Notes: generated from the letters alone by a model not told the origin. 64,000 nucleotides of DNA from Brevibacillus antibioticus (GCF_005217615.1 NZ_SZNK01000001.1:5490001-5554000), one strand, 5' to 3'; shown: positions 49,024 to 59,615, numbered from the stretch's first letter. Numbers and translations are program-made.

Positions 49024-50366
49024 TGGATGAAGATAAAGTATTGAAAAAGTTTGCCCAATCAGCCAAACAAGTGGCCAGGGAGAAATATCAATTTAGCCAT
49101 GCCACTTTGAAAACCAGCGTGCTAAAAAAAATTCACATACAAAATAGACACTGCCGCTCGCGTAGAATAGCTGTCTCAATAAGTTTGGCTGCTTGTCTTA
49201 CTCTCTGCGGTTATATCTTTCTCCCAGTGTGGAACGGTATATTCTTCAGGGAAGCAGGGCCAGATCAATCGGCAACACAAATGGAGTTGATTGAGCCAGA
49301 TGAAGGAATGCTGTGGGCAATTCAAAACGGATACAGGTTCCTTCCTAATATTCAAATACAGAAAAATGGCTATACCATCGAGACAAAGGATATCATGGTG
49401 GATCAACAACGAATCGTCTATTCGATATGGCTCTCCGGAGAAAAAATTGAAACCTACGCGAATGATAAATCATATTCAGTTTACAATGTTTCTTCTGAGC
49501 TGGATGTTCCTGGATCTATCTATATATTGCGAAATGGAAGGGAAAAGGAATACAAGCTAGTTAATGGAGTTCATTATCTCATCATACAGGGGGAATTGTT
49601 CCTGAACCAGGACGAAATGCAAAATATCCTTAGTAAGCCAAACCCTGTGATTCCATTGACTGTAGGTTACATGAACCAAAAAGAGGTAGAGATTCCTCTC
49701 CCTTTAACGGAGGAGGTTCGCTTGGAAAAAAAGGTAATAAAGACCACGGCAACAGCTAAAGCAAAATTGGGAACACAAGAGGTTTTGCAAAATCTTGTGC
49801 TAAGCCAGCTAGATCTTTCTCCTACTATCATGCATGTAAACATACAGGGAGAGATGAAGGAGGATTACGAATTTCATGGTTTGAAAAATCCTCGACTCGT
49901 TGATGGGAAGGGGAAGGAGTATCACTTAGCGGAACGGGGACAAAATAAAATGAAGACTAACAGCTACTCTCTGCACTTTATTCCTTCCTTGTATTTTGAC
50001 CAGTTTCCTCAGAAGCTGTCTCTGGAGTTTGATGGTATTGTCACTTCAACGAGAAAGAGTGGAAACTTTGTATTGGAACGGAACGGTAAGTATCCATTTG
50101 AGGTACCGTTTGGCAACAAGAAAGGCCGTATCCTTCAGGCGTACTATGACAAAGACAGATTGGTCCTTGACCTTGAAGGTTCGTTGTTATCGGAAGAGAC
50201 CGATATCAAAATTGATGGAGTAGATTATCATAATCAAATTTTTGAGAATGGAAAATGGATTGTCACATATCCTGTTCCAAAGAAAGACACATATCAGGTT
50301 GAAACAAGTAGAAAAGATACTGAAACAATACCAGTCAATGCAGAAGTACCCATTCTGGACAACTAG
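49023..50366 (+). CDS. Membrane anti-sigma factor-like protein (DUF4179/DUF5643-like)
   Basis: 447 residues. N-terminal cytoplasmic helix region (1-45), one membrane helix (about 49-68, ISLAACLTLCGYIFLPVW), then a large extracytoplasmic beta-rich region with a DUF4179-like stretch (about 90-190) and a later DUF5643-like stretch (about 240-355). Arrangement directly after an ECF sigma gene, overlapping by one base (TGATG), indicates its anti-sigma partner. GTG at 49020 is an alternative start. Signal sensed is unknown. Confidence 0.75.
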   Translation: MDEDKVLKKFAQSAKQVAREKYQFSHATLKTSVLKKIHIQNRHCRSRRIAVSISLAACLTLCGYIFLPVWNGIFFREAGPDQSATQMELIEPDEGMLWAIQNGYRFLPNIQIQKNGYTIETKDIMVDQQRIVYSIWLSGEKIETYANDKSYSVYNVSSELDVPGSIYILRNGREKEYKLVNGVHYLIIQGELFLNQDEMQNILSKPNPVIPLTVGYMNQKEVEIPLPLTEEVRLEKKVIKTTATAKAKLGTQEVLQNLVLSQLDLSPTIMHVNIQGEMKEDYEFHGLKNPRLVDGKGKEYHLAERGQNKMKTNSYSLHFIPSLYFDQFPQKLSLEFDGIVTSTRKSGNFVLERNGKYPFEVPFGNKKGRILQAYYDKDRLVLDLEGSLLSEETDIKIDGVDYHNQIFENGKWIVTYPVPKKDTYQVETSRKDTETIPVNAEVPILDN

Positions 50367-50385
50367 TAACAGTCATGATAAACAA

Positions 50386-50415
50386 GAATACCACCTGTTT
50401 GGGGTGGTTTTTTTG
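50386..50415 (+). terminator. Terminator of the sigma/anti-sigma unit
   Basis: ACCACC (50390-50395) pairs with GGTGGT (50403-50408), followed by T7. The remaining bases up to 50744 show no gene and no T-box motif ahead of brnQ. Confidence 0.8.
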
Positions 50416-50744
50416 TTTTTATGGGGAATTCTCTGCCAGAGGTCAATGTATAGCGGGAGGAAGCGATTCGAGCGAAATGCAGGGAAGGTACTTCCAGATG
50501 CGATAATGGGGTGCTTGTAGTAAACTGTATCAGGGGTGTAAGCTTCATTTCCGGCAAATTGGAGTTACTAGGCTCATAGTGATTGGAGTATCTTTCTCTT
50601 GCGAGCGGTACTTTGAGTTATCGTGTGTTTGAAAAGAATGTTTATTTAGAGTATAGTATCAGAATGAATAAATGAGGGTTGGGAAAGCAGCCGTCTGAAT
50701 GAACATCTATGATTGGGAGATAGGGAACAATTAGGAGGATTATT

Positions 50745-52091
50745 GTGTCACAGAAAGCGCCAGTTTCTTTTATCGTTACGATCGGATTCATGTTATTTGC
50801 TCTGTTTTTTGGAGCGGGTAATTTAATTTTTCCGCCAATGCTTGGCCAATTAGCAGGAACAAATGTATGGATAGCCAATGCAGGTTTTTTGGTTACTGGG
50901 GTTGGGTTGCCTTTGCTAGCGATCACAGCCTTTGTTTATTCGGGAGCAGACGATTTGCGATCTTTAGCCAGTCGCGTGCATCCCGTATTCGGAACGGTAT
51001 TCACGATTGTTCTATATCTAGCAATCGGTCCGTTTTTTGCGATACCTAGATCCGGCAATGTATCGTTTGATATTGGGGTAAAGCCTTTTCTATCAGAACA
51101 GGCAGGTCCGGCACCGCTAGTTCTGTTTACCATCCTGTTTTTCGCAATGGCCTGCTTCTTATCGCTCAATCCTATGAAAATTATCCATGTAGTCGGAAAA
51201 ATCTTAACTCCAATTAAATTAACATTTATCGGAATTATTGCGATAACGGCTATTATTTATCCAATTGGAGCCCTTCAAGCCCCGCAAGCAGGTTACACAT
51301 CCCATGTATTTTTCAAGGGTTTTCAAGAAGGGTATTTAACATTGGATGCGCTTGTAGCCTTTGTTTTTGGAATGATCATTGTGAATGCGATTAAAGAAAA
51401 AGGTGTTACTGCCAAAAAACAAGTTTTGGCTACGTGCGCAAAAGCAACAATGATAGCCGGTTTACTCCTTGCCCTTTTCTATACCGCACTTTCCTTTATG
51501 GGTGCCTCTAGTGTAGAGAAGTTGGGCCACTTAGAAAATGGCGCTGAAGTTTTGGCGAAGGTTTCCGATTACTACTTTGGTTCTTATGGTGCCATTTTAT
51601 TGGGATTAATGATTACAGTGGCATGTTTGACTACAAGTGTAGGGCTTATTACAGCCTGCTCTTCTTTTTTTCATTCGTTGTTTCCGAAGATCTCTTACAA
51701 AAAATTTGCGGTTATTTTGTCTGTTTTCAGTACACTCGTTGCCAATATTGGATTAACGCAACTCATTAAGGTCTCCGTTCCGATCTTGATGACCATGTAT
51801 CCGATTGCGATCTCGTTGCTCTTCTTGACGTTTCTGCACAAAGCATTCAATGGCAGACCAGAAGTGTATCAAGGAAGTTTACTTTTCACTTTTCTGATTA
51901 GTCTGTTTGATGGCTTAAAGGCTGGGGGAGTCGAAAACAGTTTTGTCCATCATTATTTTACTCAGTACCTTCCTCTGTATGACGTAGGTTTGGGGTGGCT
52001 GCTGCCTTCTCTAATAGGTGGGGTATGCGGATTCGTGATCAGTGTATTCCGGAAGAATATGTATCGCGTTCAAAAACACAAGGAGGCATGA
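50745..52091 (+). CDS. brnQ: Branched-chain amino acid transporter BrnQ
   Basis: 448 residues, about 12 membrane helices. N-terminal FIVTIGFMLFALFFGAGNLIFPPMLGQLAG (about 7-36) and AIGPFFAIPRSGNVSFDIGVKPF near 92 are the LIVCS-family signatures. Na+- or H+-coupled uptake of Leu/Ile/Val. GTG start with AGGAGG 9 bases upstream. Single-gene unit with its own terminator. Confidence 0.95.
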   Translation: MSQKAPVSFIVTIGFMLFALFFGAGNLIFPPMLGQLAGTNVWIANAGFLVTGVGLPLLAITAFVYSGADDLRSLASRVHPVFGTVFTIVLYLAIGPFFAIPRSGNVSFDIGVKPFLSEQAGPAPLVLFTILFFAMACFLSLNPMKIIHVVGKILTPIKLTFIGIIAITAIIYPIGALQAPQAGYTSHVFFKGFQEGYLTLDALVAFVFGMIIVNAIKEKGVTAKKQVLATCAKATMIAGLLLALFYTALSFMGASSVEKLGHLENGAEVLAKVSDYYFGSYGAILLGLMITVACLTTSVGLITACSSFFHSLFPKISYKKFAVILSVFSTLVANIGLTQLIKVSVPILMTMYPIAISLLFLTFLHKAFNGRPEVYQGSLLFTFLISLFDGLKAGGVENSFVHHYFTQYLPLYDVGLGWLLPSLIGGVCGFVISVFRKNMYRVQKHKEA

Positions 52092-52144
52092 AAATAGCTC
52101 TTCACATAGACACATGCCACAAAGAAGATGCTTACTATAGGGCA

Positions 52145-52178
52145 AACCCGTCTCTTAACATATAGGAGACGGGTTTTG
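52145..52178 (+). terminator. Terminator after brnQ
   Basis: AACCCGTCTC (52145-52154) pairs with GAGACGGGTT (52166-52175), followed by TTG. Confidence 0.8.
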
Positions 52179-52290
52179 TTCATGTTTTGGTGTTGAGAAT
52201 GTTTGGATTTTTCGAAAGTTTACCGATTGTAATTACTCATTGTATGGTATTCTATTTTTTGCGACGGATGTCATATATATGGGGTGCATA

Positions 52291-52941
52291 ATGATGATAG
52301 AGCACAGGATAGAGAAAGAACGGACGATATTTGATCATACTGGAAATAGGATCAAGACAGATGATCGAGAGATTCGAATTCTTGCCAAGTATGAGGAACC
52401 GTTGGTTGTCGTGTTAGGAAATGTCCTTAGCCATAGTGAATGCGATGAGCTAATCGAGCATTCCAGAGAACGATTGCAACGCTCAAAAATAGGCGAAGAT
52501 CGTTCAGTCCATTCTATTCGAACGAGCAGCGGGGTGTTCTGCGAGCAGACGGAGACGATTACAAGGATCGAGAAGCGAATCTCTCAAATCATGAACATTC
52601 CGATTGCGCATGGTGATGGCTTGCAAGTTCTACGATATACCCCTGGCCAAGAATATAAACCCCATTATGATTTCTTTGCAGAAACGAGTCGAGCAAGTAC
52701 GAACAATCGCATTAGTACGCTCGTGATGTATTTGAATGATGTGGAGCAAGGCGGAGAAACGGTGTTCCCTTTGCTTCATTTATCTGTTTTCCCTATCAAA
52801 GGCATGGCTGTCTACTTTGAATATTTTTATAGAAATCAAGAAATAAACGAGTTCACTTTGCATGCAGGTGCACAAGTGACCCATGGGGAAAAGTGGGTTG
52901 CAACGATGTGGATGAGAAGACAAAGCTTTCGAGTCTCCTAG
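52291..52941 (+). CDS. 2OG-Fe(II) oxygenase, prolyl 4-hydroxylase-like
   Basis: 216 residues. Double-stranded beta-helix dioxygenase with the iron-binding HxD in KPHYDFF (about 124-126), a distal His in VTHGEKW (about 201) and the 2-oxoglutarate-binding Lys of the same motif. It matches bacterial P4H proteins of ~216 residues seen in Bacillus. Likely hydroxylates Pro in a collagen-like or other protein. ATG 52291 (or 52294) is preferred, with TGGGGTG just upstream; a longer in-frame start at 52240 adds residues not typical of the family. Confidence 0.9.
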   Translation: MMIEHRIEKERTIFDHTGNRIKTDDREIRILAKYEEPLVVVLGNVLSHSECDELIEHSRERLQRSKIGEDRSVHSIRTSSGVFCEQTETITRIEKRISQIMNIPIAHGDGLQVLRYTPGQEYKPHYDFFAETSRASTNNRISTLVMYLNDVEQGGETVFPLLHLSVFPIKGMAVYFEYFYRNQEINEFTLHAGAQVTHGEKWVATMWMRRQSFRVS

Positions 52942-52982
52942 ATAAGAGTGGTGTGCCAAGGCAATCGCCAAAAATGTAACTA

Positions 52983-53006
52983 CCACCTGACAAAGGTGGC
53001 TTTTTT
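52983..53006 (+). terminator. Terminator after the P4H-like gene
   Basis: CCACCT (52983-52988) pairs with AGGTGG (52994-52999), followed by CTTTTTT. Confidence 0.8.
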
Positions 53007-53129
53007 ATGTCCACAAGCCAAGAGTCGGCTGCTTGAACTTTCTTATATACTTGAAACGAATATTATCAAGTGTTAGACTATTTTTTATTTATTGCATAAT
53101 AGCTCATGCTAAATACAAGGGGGCATCCG

Positions 53130-54719
53130 ATGCCTATCTTACAAAAAAAAGCAAACCACTCGAAAAAGATTAGCCTAGTGACACTTTTAACAGGTCTAGT
53201 CTCTTTATCCGTTGTTCTGACTGTTACCATTCTCCTGATCTCATTCTATCAATCCAAAATACAGGCACTGATTCATACGACGTTGACCCTAAATCACACA
53301 AGTGCACTCAAAATGAGTCACACCATAGACGCTTTAATAAAATCTATGCGGAGTAGCTTACAGTATTCGACGAGCATCTTTTCCAATATGCACACGATGG
53401 ATGCAGATGAAATACATGCGAAGCTTGAATTGATACGTCGTACAAACAACTATTTTAATTCGATTATCGCGGTGGATGAAACCGGGCTTGTTCGAAGTGT
53501 GTCTCCCGAATCAATTGGTACAGCAGGAACATATTTGAAAATGGATGTGGGGAAAACGATATTGGCATTAAAAAAGTCCTACATTTCTGTACCATGTATC
53601 ACTGCACATTCGAATCGTCTCATTTTGCTTATTAGCGAGCCCATTTTCGATAAGGACGGAATCTACCGTGGGTTTATCGGAGGAACCATTTATCTTCAAG
53701 AAGATAACATTTTAAATACGATCCTGGGGAGCAACCCAACCGACGAGCTAGGTTCTTCTTTCTACATCGTAGGATCAAACGGTCATTTGTTGTTCCATCG
53801 TGATGCAAGTCGGATCGGAGAGGATATCAGTGCGAATCCAGCCGTGCGCAAGCTCCTTCAAGGACAAAGTGGCTATGAACAGATCGTTAATTTGAGGGGA
53901 CAGACGGTACTAGCCGCCTACGTGAAGGTTCCAGAGAACGACTGGGGTGTCGTTGTCGGGTCACCTATTAGTGTTGTTTATGAACAAGTAAATCGTGATA
54001 TTCAATCCGTGGTGTTGTATACGCTGCCTCCCTTTCTATTATTAATGCTAGTTGTAATTGGGCTCGCGCGCAAAGTAGCAAGGCCTTTCGTATCCCTGGC
54101 CGATCTTGTGAGCAAGGCCGGTAGAGAAGAGGTTGAGTTCTCGGAAGGTAAACAGCATTGGAATCGAGAGGCTGAGCTACTAACGCGAGCCATTCGCTTT
54201 ACATTAAACGATATCAAAAAACAGACAGATCAATTGGCTCATGATGCGCGAACAGATCCGCTGACAGGGCTAAAAAACCGAAGGACGCTCGAGGAAACCA
54301 TGGAAAAATGGATGATGGAGCAAATCCCCTTTTCTCTTATTATGATGGACTTAGATCGGTTTAAATTCATCAATGACACATATGGTCATCAGTCTGGAGA
54401 TGAGGTGTTGAAACATTTTGCGAAAATGATTTCTTCATCACTTCGACCAGAAGATGTGAGCAGTCGTTTTGGCGGTGAGGAATTTGTTGTCCTTGTTTCC
54501 CATGCTGGCTTGGAGGAGTCCTATCAGGTGGCCGAACGAATACGCCATACCTTAGAAACAAGTACAAATCCAATCGGGCAGCCGCTAACCGTGTCACAAG
54601 GCATTGCCCACTATCCTTCCCATGCTGTTTCTCCTGAAGATCTGATGCATGTAGCTGACGAGGCCATGTACAAGGCGAAGAGATCGGGTAGGAACCAAAC
54701 AGTGATAGCGGAGAAATGA
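53130..54719 (+). CDS. Membrane diguanylate cyclase with an extracellular dCache sensor
   Basis: 529 residues. Membrane helix near 13-37, an extracellular dCache-like domain (about 40-285), a second membrane helix near 292-312, then a GGDEF domain (about 370-527). The active site is RFGGEEF (about 455), preceded by an RxxD product-inhibition site (RPED) five residues before GGEEF, and DPLTGLKNRR marks the domain start. Makes cyclic di-GMP in response to an outside ligand. ATG 53130 follows AAGGGGG; an in-frame ATG at 53106 lacks a site. Confidence 0.92.
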   Translation: MPILQKKANHSKKISLVTLLTGLVSLSVVLTVTILLISFYQSKIQALIHTTLTLNHTSALKMSHTIDALIKSMRSSLQYSTSIFSNMHTMDADEIHAKLELIRRTNNYFNSIIAVDETGLVRSVSPESIGTAGTYLKMDVGKTILALKKSYISVPCITAHSNRLILLISEPIFDKDGIYRGFIGGTIYLQEDNILNTILGSNPTDELGSSFYIVGSNGHLLFHRDASRIGEDISANPAVRKLLQGQSGYEQIVNLRGQTVLAAYVKVPENDWGVVVGSPISVVYEQVNRDIQSVVLYTLPPFLLLMLVVIGLARKVARPFVSLADLVSKAGREEVEFSEGKQHWNREAELLTRAIRFTLNDIKKQTDQLAHDARTDPLTGLKNRRTLEETMEKWMMEQIPFSLIMMDLDRFKFINDTYGHQSGDEVLKHFAKMISSSLRPEDVSSRFGGEEFVVLVSHAGLEESYQVAERIRHTLETSTNPIGQPLTVSQGIAHYPSHAVSPEDLMHVADEAMYKAKRSGRNQTVIAEK

Positions 54720-54877
54720 AGAAAAAAAGATTTACTTCTCAGGTGCTAAAAATGTAAATTAGGAGATATATTATCTCGCTTTTTACATATGCATGTAACA
54801 AATGGACAAATAAGGAAAAATATTCGAAGATGTGAAGCACATGATTCTTGTATCTCACTTTGAAGGAGGAGATTCAC

Positions 54878-57199
54878 TTGGAGAATGTTGTCACATGGGA
54901 ACAGTATGAGAGGGCACAACGCTTGCATCCCGCCAATTATTACGACGCAGTATTCAATGTTTTTGTCAGGCCAAACTGGATCAGCGGGAATCAGTTTTGG
55001 TACATCCGTGAAATCCGTTTGGAAAAGGGGGCTGGCAGGCAATATGTGATCGTGGATGCTGAACAGAATACGAGTCAGCCAGCATTCGATCACGCACGAT
55101 TAGCTGTCTGTTTGTCAGGTAGTGTAGGCGAAACGTATAGCGCAGAAACATTGCCACTTGGGGAACTTATGTTTACCCGGAATGGATCAACCTTCCAGTT
55201 CGAGGTGAGAGGCACGGTTTGGAGCTGTGATTTACAGAAATACACCTGCAAGCCCATAGACCATTATCAAAAGCCGCCGATGGATGAACTGCCGTCTCCA
55301 GATGGAAAATGGGTGGCGTTCGTATATGATCACAACTTGTATGTTCGATCGCTAGAAACCGGAAGGCGTATCAGGCTAACCCATGACGGCACGGCTTACT
55401 ATGATTACGGAACCCAACCTGAATGTAGGCTCTCGACCGTGGCGGAGCGATTGAAGGGCATTAAGCTTCCTCCAGTGGTTATTTGGTCACCAGATTCCAA
55501 GATGCTGCTGACCCATAAGCTTGACCAGAGAAAGGTGCGCGAGATGCATCTGATCCAATCTGCTCCGAAAGGGGAAGGAGTCAGACCGGTACTGCACTCG
55601 TATCGTTATCCACTAGTTGGCGATCAACACGTACCATTGGCAGAGCTGGTCATCTGTAATCTGGAAAGGCGAAACACAGTCCGGATTGAAAGTGAGCCTT
55701 TACTGGCATGTCCAGTCTCCCCCCTCACTCCGGGGATGCAAATGGCCGGATGGTCATCCGACAGTAAACAGATCTATATCACCCGGATGTCCCGTGATGC
55801 CCGTTCTGTCGATTTTTCCGTAGCGGATCCTTGCTCTGGTGAGGTTTGCACGCTACTGCGGGAACATAGCGATACGTTTTTGAACCAAGATCTGCATAAT
55901 CTCGGCGATTCTAATCCGAATATTCGGTTATTGGCGGATGGCTCGTTTATCTGGCATTCAGAGCGTGATGGATGGAGCCACCTCTACCATTGTGATGGCA
56001 AAACGGGAGAGATTTGCAATCCGATCACATCGGGTTCCTGGACGGTTCGTAGGCTATTGGCAGTGGACGAGCAGCAGGGATGGGTGTATATCACTGGAGG
56101 GGGGCGTGAGGAAGGGCGCGATCCTTATTATCAACACCTGTATCGCGTTCGTCTGGATGGAACCGGGTTGTCGTTGCTGACGCCTGAAGATGCAGAGCAT
56201 GATGTTGTGTTTTCTCCCAATTTGAAGTATTTCGTCGATACGTTTTCGCGAGTTGATTTGCCGCCAGTAACTGTTCTTCGCTCGGTAGATGGCAGCCTGA
56301 TTCGCGAATTGGAGTATGCTGATGTGGAAATGCTGCTGGAGATGGGGTACCAAATGCCAGAAAGGATTACCGTCAAAGCACGAGACGGCGTGACCGATCT
56401 TTATGGGGTGATGCTGCGTCCATTCCCGTTTGATCCTTCCCGCAAGTATCCGGTGGTTGATTACATTTACGGGGGACCACAGATTATCAATACACCAAAA
56501 GCTTTCGCACTCGATCGCGGCCGAAGCCAGGACCTGCTGGGTGGTGGACAGTCATTGGCGCAGTTGGGGTTTATTGTAATGATCCTAGATGGAATGGGAA
56601 CACCTTATCGTTCTAAAGCGTTCCATGACATCTCAAACGGAAAAATGGAGGAAGCAGGAGGCTTGATTGACCATGTGATAGCGGTAAGGCAATTGGCTGA
56701 GCGCTACCCGTATGTGGATGTTGACCGGGTAGGCATCTGGGGATCGTCAGGGGGAGGCTACGCTTCGACAAGGGCCATGCTCTCATTTCCTGACTGTTAC
56801 AAGGTTGCTGTTTCCGCGTGTGGAAATCATGATCAACGGCTGTATATAGCAGCATGGGCAGAACGCTATCAAGGCTTGTATGATCCGGTCCTGTACAGAG
56901 ATCAAGACAATGCTCGTCTAGCAGCGAATCTGCAAGGAAAGCTCTTGCTCGTGAGTGGCGATATGGATGAAAATGTGCATCCTTCCCAAACGATTCGGAT
57001 GGCGGATGCATTGGTTAAAGCGGATAAAGATTTTGACATGTTGATTTTACCCAACCGACATCACGGATTTTCTTTGGATCCGTACTTTATCCGCAGAAAA
57101 ATGGAGTATTTTGTACGGCACTTGATGGGAGCAGAACCTTCATGGAGGAATCAAATAGCTGACAAAAAGGCTAGTGATAAAGAGCCGATAGAGAAGTAG
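54878..57199 (+). CDS. S9-family prolyl oligopeptidase (DPP IV-like)
   Basis: 773 residues. N-terminal beta-propeller (about 40-500) and C-terminal alpha/beta-hydrolase domain (about 510-750). Nucleophile Ser in WGSSGGGYAS (about 628), Asp in SGDMDENVHPSQT (about 703) and His in NRHHGF (about 735). No signal peptide, so probably cytoplasmic. Cleaves peptides, often after Pro. TTG 54878 is chosen because GGAGGAG lies 7 bases upstream; the frame is open from 54848 but without a site. Confidence 0.92.
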   Translation: MENVVTWEQYERAQRLHPANYYDAVFNVFVRPNWISGNQFWYIREIRLEKGAGRQYVIVDAEQNTSQPAFDHARLAVCLSGSVGETYSAETLPLGELMFTRNGSTFQFEVRGTVWSCDLQKYTCKPIDHYQKPPMDELPSPDGKWVAFVYDHNLYVRSLETGRRIRLTHDGTAYYDYGTQPECRLSTVAERLKGIKLPPVVIWSPDSKMLLTHKLDQRKVREMHLIQSAPKGEGVRPVLHSYRYPLVGDQHVPLAELVICNLERRNTVRIESEPLLACPVSPLTPGMQMAGWSSDSKQIYITRMSRDARSVDFSVADPCSGEVCTLLREHSDTFLNQDLHNLGDSNPNIRLLADGSFIWHSERDGWSHLYHCDGKTGEICNPITSGSWTVRRLLAVDEQQGWVYITGGGREEGRDPYYQHLYRVRLDGTGLSLLTPEDAEHDVVFSPNLKYFVDTFSRVDLPPVTVLRSVDGSLIRELEYADVEMLLEMGYQMPERITVKARDGVTDLYGVMLRPFPFDPSRKYPVVDYIYGGPQIINTPKAFALDRGRSQDLLGGGQSLAQLGFIVMILDGMGTPYRSKAFHDISNGKMEEAGGLIDHVIAVRQLAERYPYVDVDRVGIWGSSGGGYASTRAMLSFPDCYKVAVSACGNHDQRLYIAAWAERYQGLYDPVLYRDQDNARLAANLQGKLLLVSGDMDENVHPSQTIRMADALVKADKDFDMLILPNRHHGFSLDPYFIRRKMEYFVRHLMGAEPSWRNQIADKKASDKEPIEK

Positions 57200-57246
57200 C
57201 GCGAGACAAATAAAAACTGAAAGTTGCATTCTGATTACCGGGAAGA

Positions 57247-57270
57247 AGCCACCTGATGAAGGTGGCTTCT
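57247..57270. terminator. Terminator between convergent genes
   Basis: AGCCACCT (57247-57254) pairs with AGGTGGCT (57260-57267). Short T/C-rich tracts follow on both sides. Confidence 0.65.
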
Positions 57271-57281
57271 GTGTTCTGTCG

Positions 57282-58361
57282 CTATTTTACCTCGCGAAAA
57301 CTTCCACTGACTTTTTGCAGTTCTTGCTTGAGGGACGCAAACCTACTTTGTTTTGTCCAAGCCATGATTTGATGAAAATGTGTAGGCGTTTCGACCAATG
57401 TCACAATATAAGCGAGCTTAATGCCGCCTACGTCGCCTTTGGCAATAAATTGGATGGCCACCTGGTTGTCAACTACAGTACGAATCGGTTTATCTATGGA
57501 TAAATTTTCTGCTGCCTCTTGAATGTTGCTTTCAATGACTTGGGCATAATCTTGAAGCGTGAATGAACTGTCTAGATCCTGTTTCGATTCTGACAGTACC
57601 ACTACATATTTTTCGCTAATACGATTGGAGATTTCTATACCTGCCTCATCGTGAAGGGCCGAATCCTTGCGCCAATCCGAAGAGGCTGTTATTTGAAACT
57701 TTTTATCCTTGCTATAGAAAATTTCTTCAGTAGGCGTTCTTGATGCGAAATTGATGATCCCAAAAATCATACTAATGATAGATAAAACGGCTACGATGGA
57801 AAAGACAACAGCGAGTACGGTTGTTTGCCTTTTGCTGACGTTGTTTAGATCCTTCACTTTAACGACGTATGTATTCGCTGCCAGGTCGCCTAACCGTTGT
57901 CTTTTGTCGGTAGCCAACACACTGATACCAGCTGGCAACCCGCCTAGAAGAAATGCATTTGCTTCAAATAGACGAATGAGGGAACGGATAAATGATTTCC
58001 ATAATCCTGGTGGTCGTCCTTCTGCATTGACAGCAATGATGCGGAAAGTGAATTTTCCGATCGTATATCCAGTTAGTCCTTCTAACAGTACATAATAAGA
58101 ACATAGGATAATGGCGGCTAGGATGAAGAAAAGGAAAAAGAGACCGCTGGAGCCTTTATCAATGGAACCCCCGAGTGAGAGCAATCCGGTTAGAAAAAAA
58201 GCGAGAAGAATATGATCCAGAATATGGGCTCCCCATCTTGTAAAAAAAATCGTTGCCTTGTCGTACGATCTCGATAAATCCCCCATGTTTTTGGGTGACT
58301 CTTGTTGGGCAAGAGGAAAAAACTCTGTCGGTACTGATGGTGATGGTGGTTGTTGCTCCAA
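57282..58361 (-). CDS. RDD-family membrane protein with a soluble C-terminal domain
   Basis: 359 residues. N-terminal Pro-rich segment, an RDD domain (about 35-165) with RWGAHILDHILLAFFLTGLL, GYTIGKFTFRIIAVN, and RQRLGDLAANTYVV, then one membrane helix near 180-203 and an extracytoplasmic ~150-residue domain. RDD proteins are putative ion or metabolite carriers; function unknown here. TTG 58361 chosen because CAGGAGGTGC lies 6-7 bases upstream. Confidence 0.8.
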   Translation of the reverse strand: MEQQPPSPSVPTEFFPLAQQESPKNMGDLSRSYDKATIFFTRWGAHILDHILLAFFLTGLLSLGGSIDKGSSGLFFLFFILAAIILCSYYVLLEGLTGYTIGKFTFRIIAVNAEGRPPGLWKSFIRSLIRLFEANAFLLGGLPAGISVLATDKRQRLGDLAANTYVVKVKDLNNVSKRQTTVLAVVFSIVAVLSIISMIFGIINFASRTPTEEIFYSKDKKFQITASSDWRKDSALHDEAGIEISNRISEKYVVVLSESKQDLDSSFTLQDYAQVIESNIQEAAENLSIDKPIRTVVDNQVAIQFIAKGDVGGIKLAYIVTLVETPTHFHQIMAWTKQSRFASLKQELQKVSGSFREVK

Positions 58362-58496
58362 TTTTTTGCACCTCCTGAAAAAATGTAAACATATAACATT
58401 TAACCATTTTGAAAATTGTATTGTCAATTGTATACGATTAGAATGGGAAAAGATAAGCGCGCGCGGCTATCCTATTCAGGGAAAGGAGAATAGCAT

Positions 58497-59615
58497 ATGG
58501 AAATCCACCAAATACCCGAGCAATTGTCATTGATCAAACATTCCAAAGATCTTTGGGACTCTTTTGCATACAGCAAATGTAAGGATGCATACGGTTATGA
58601 CAAAAATGGGCTGAAAAGATACGCACTGATCGTTCAGTTACAATACGATCAGACTGTGACAGAAGCAGACAAGGAGCTCCTGTACTATTTGATGAGCCAA
58701 GAGATTGAGCTGCATAAGTCCCATCCGTATCAGGGATTACATGAATCCATGGACATCGTGGCTTATTTGTTGGCGAAGTGTAAGGATGTTAACCATATTC
58801 CATTGTTTGTGCAGGCAAAATTAAGCAATTTTGATACCTACTATGGCTTCGACACCGAGTATATCATTTCGGCGGGGATTGAAGAGGCGATCACGTATAT
58901 CGAAGAGAACGGTTTGTACCGAATCAGCTCTTTCTTTCAGGATAAGAAAGAGGAGCTGGAGACGATGTATACGGCTGAACATATGGAGCGATGGTTTCAA
59001 TCCAAGGCTAGGGATTACCCTGCCAATCTTGAGGATGAGTCTTTGATTACGTTAATGGACAGAGCAAGCGATTTTGGTAACATGGCAGAAGCCAGGAAAT
59101 TATTTGGGAAGCTAGAGGAGCAGCTCGGCTCTGACAAAAAGAATTATTCTCTGCTTTATCATCAGGCAAAACAATTGGAAGAGTACGACAAGGCACTTCA
59201 CTATCTCACACAGGATCTTCCGGAACAGGAAGATTTGTTTGACAAAGTATCCCTTTGGTTAAGAATTGCCGAAATCCATTTGCTCAAGCAGGACTGGATT
59301 CAGGCTTTTGCCAGCGTCAAGCAGTGCGAACCAGAGCTCAAGCTCTTCTCCTCTTGGAAGAGAACCGGTTTGGGCAGACGCTTGAGCGAGATCTTGTTGG
59401 ATATTTGCTTGAAGGCGAAGGATAGCAACGAGTCTTTGGCTAGAGAAGCGTACCGCTGGGGCGACCAGATGTTGAAATCGACAAACAACTACAGCAGTAA
59501 TGTTTTGAGAAAGGCGCATCAGTGTGCCAAAGTGCTGCAACTCAAACAGGATAAAAGGCTCTACAGTAAAAAAGTCGCGATAGAAGCCAGACGAATCAAC
59601 CGAATGATTAGATGA
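58497..59615 (+). CDS. Helical-repeat (TPR-like) protein of unknown function
   Basis: 372 residues, soluble. The middle and C-terminal parts (about 170-350) show helix pairs resembling TPRs (MAEARKLFGKLEEQLGSDKKNYSLLYHQAKQLEEYDKALHYL). The N-terminal ~160 residues are mixed alpha/beta with many Tyr. Strong GGAAAGGAG before the ATG. Divergent from the RDD gene. No family recognised. Confidence 0.7.
   Translation: MEIHQIPEQLSLIKHSKDLWDSFAYSKCKDAYGYDKNGLKRYALIVQLQYDQTVTEADKELLYYLMSQEIELHKSHPYQGLHESMDIVAYLLAKCKDVNHIPLFVQAKLSNFDTYYGFDTEYIISAGIEEAITYIEENGLYRISSFFQDKKEELETMYTAEHMERWFQSKARDYPANLEDESLITLMDRASDFGNMAEARKLFGKLEEQLGSDKKNYSLLYHQAKQLEEYDKALHYLTQDLPEQEDLFDKVSLWLRIAEIHLLKQDWIQAFASVKQCEPELKLFSSWKRTGLGRRLSEILLDICLKAKDSNESLAREAYRWGDQMLKSTNNYSSNVLRKAHQCAKVLQLKQDKRLYSKKVAIEARRINRMIR

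Noticed and set aside
50520..50744. T-box or other amino acid riboswitch ahead of brnQ
   Set aside because: No AGGGTGGNACCGCG-like T-box sequence and no terminator/antiterminator pair in the leader.
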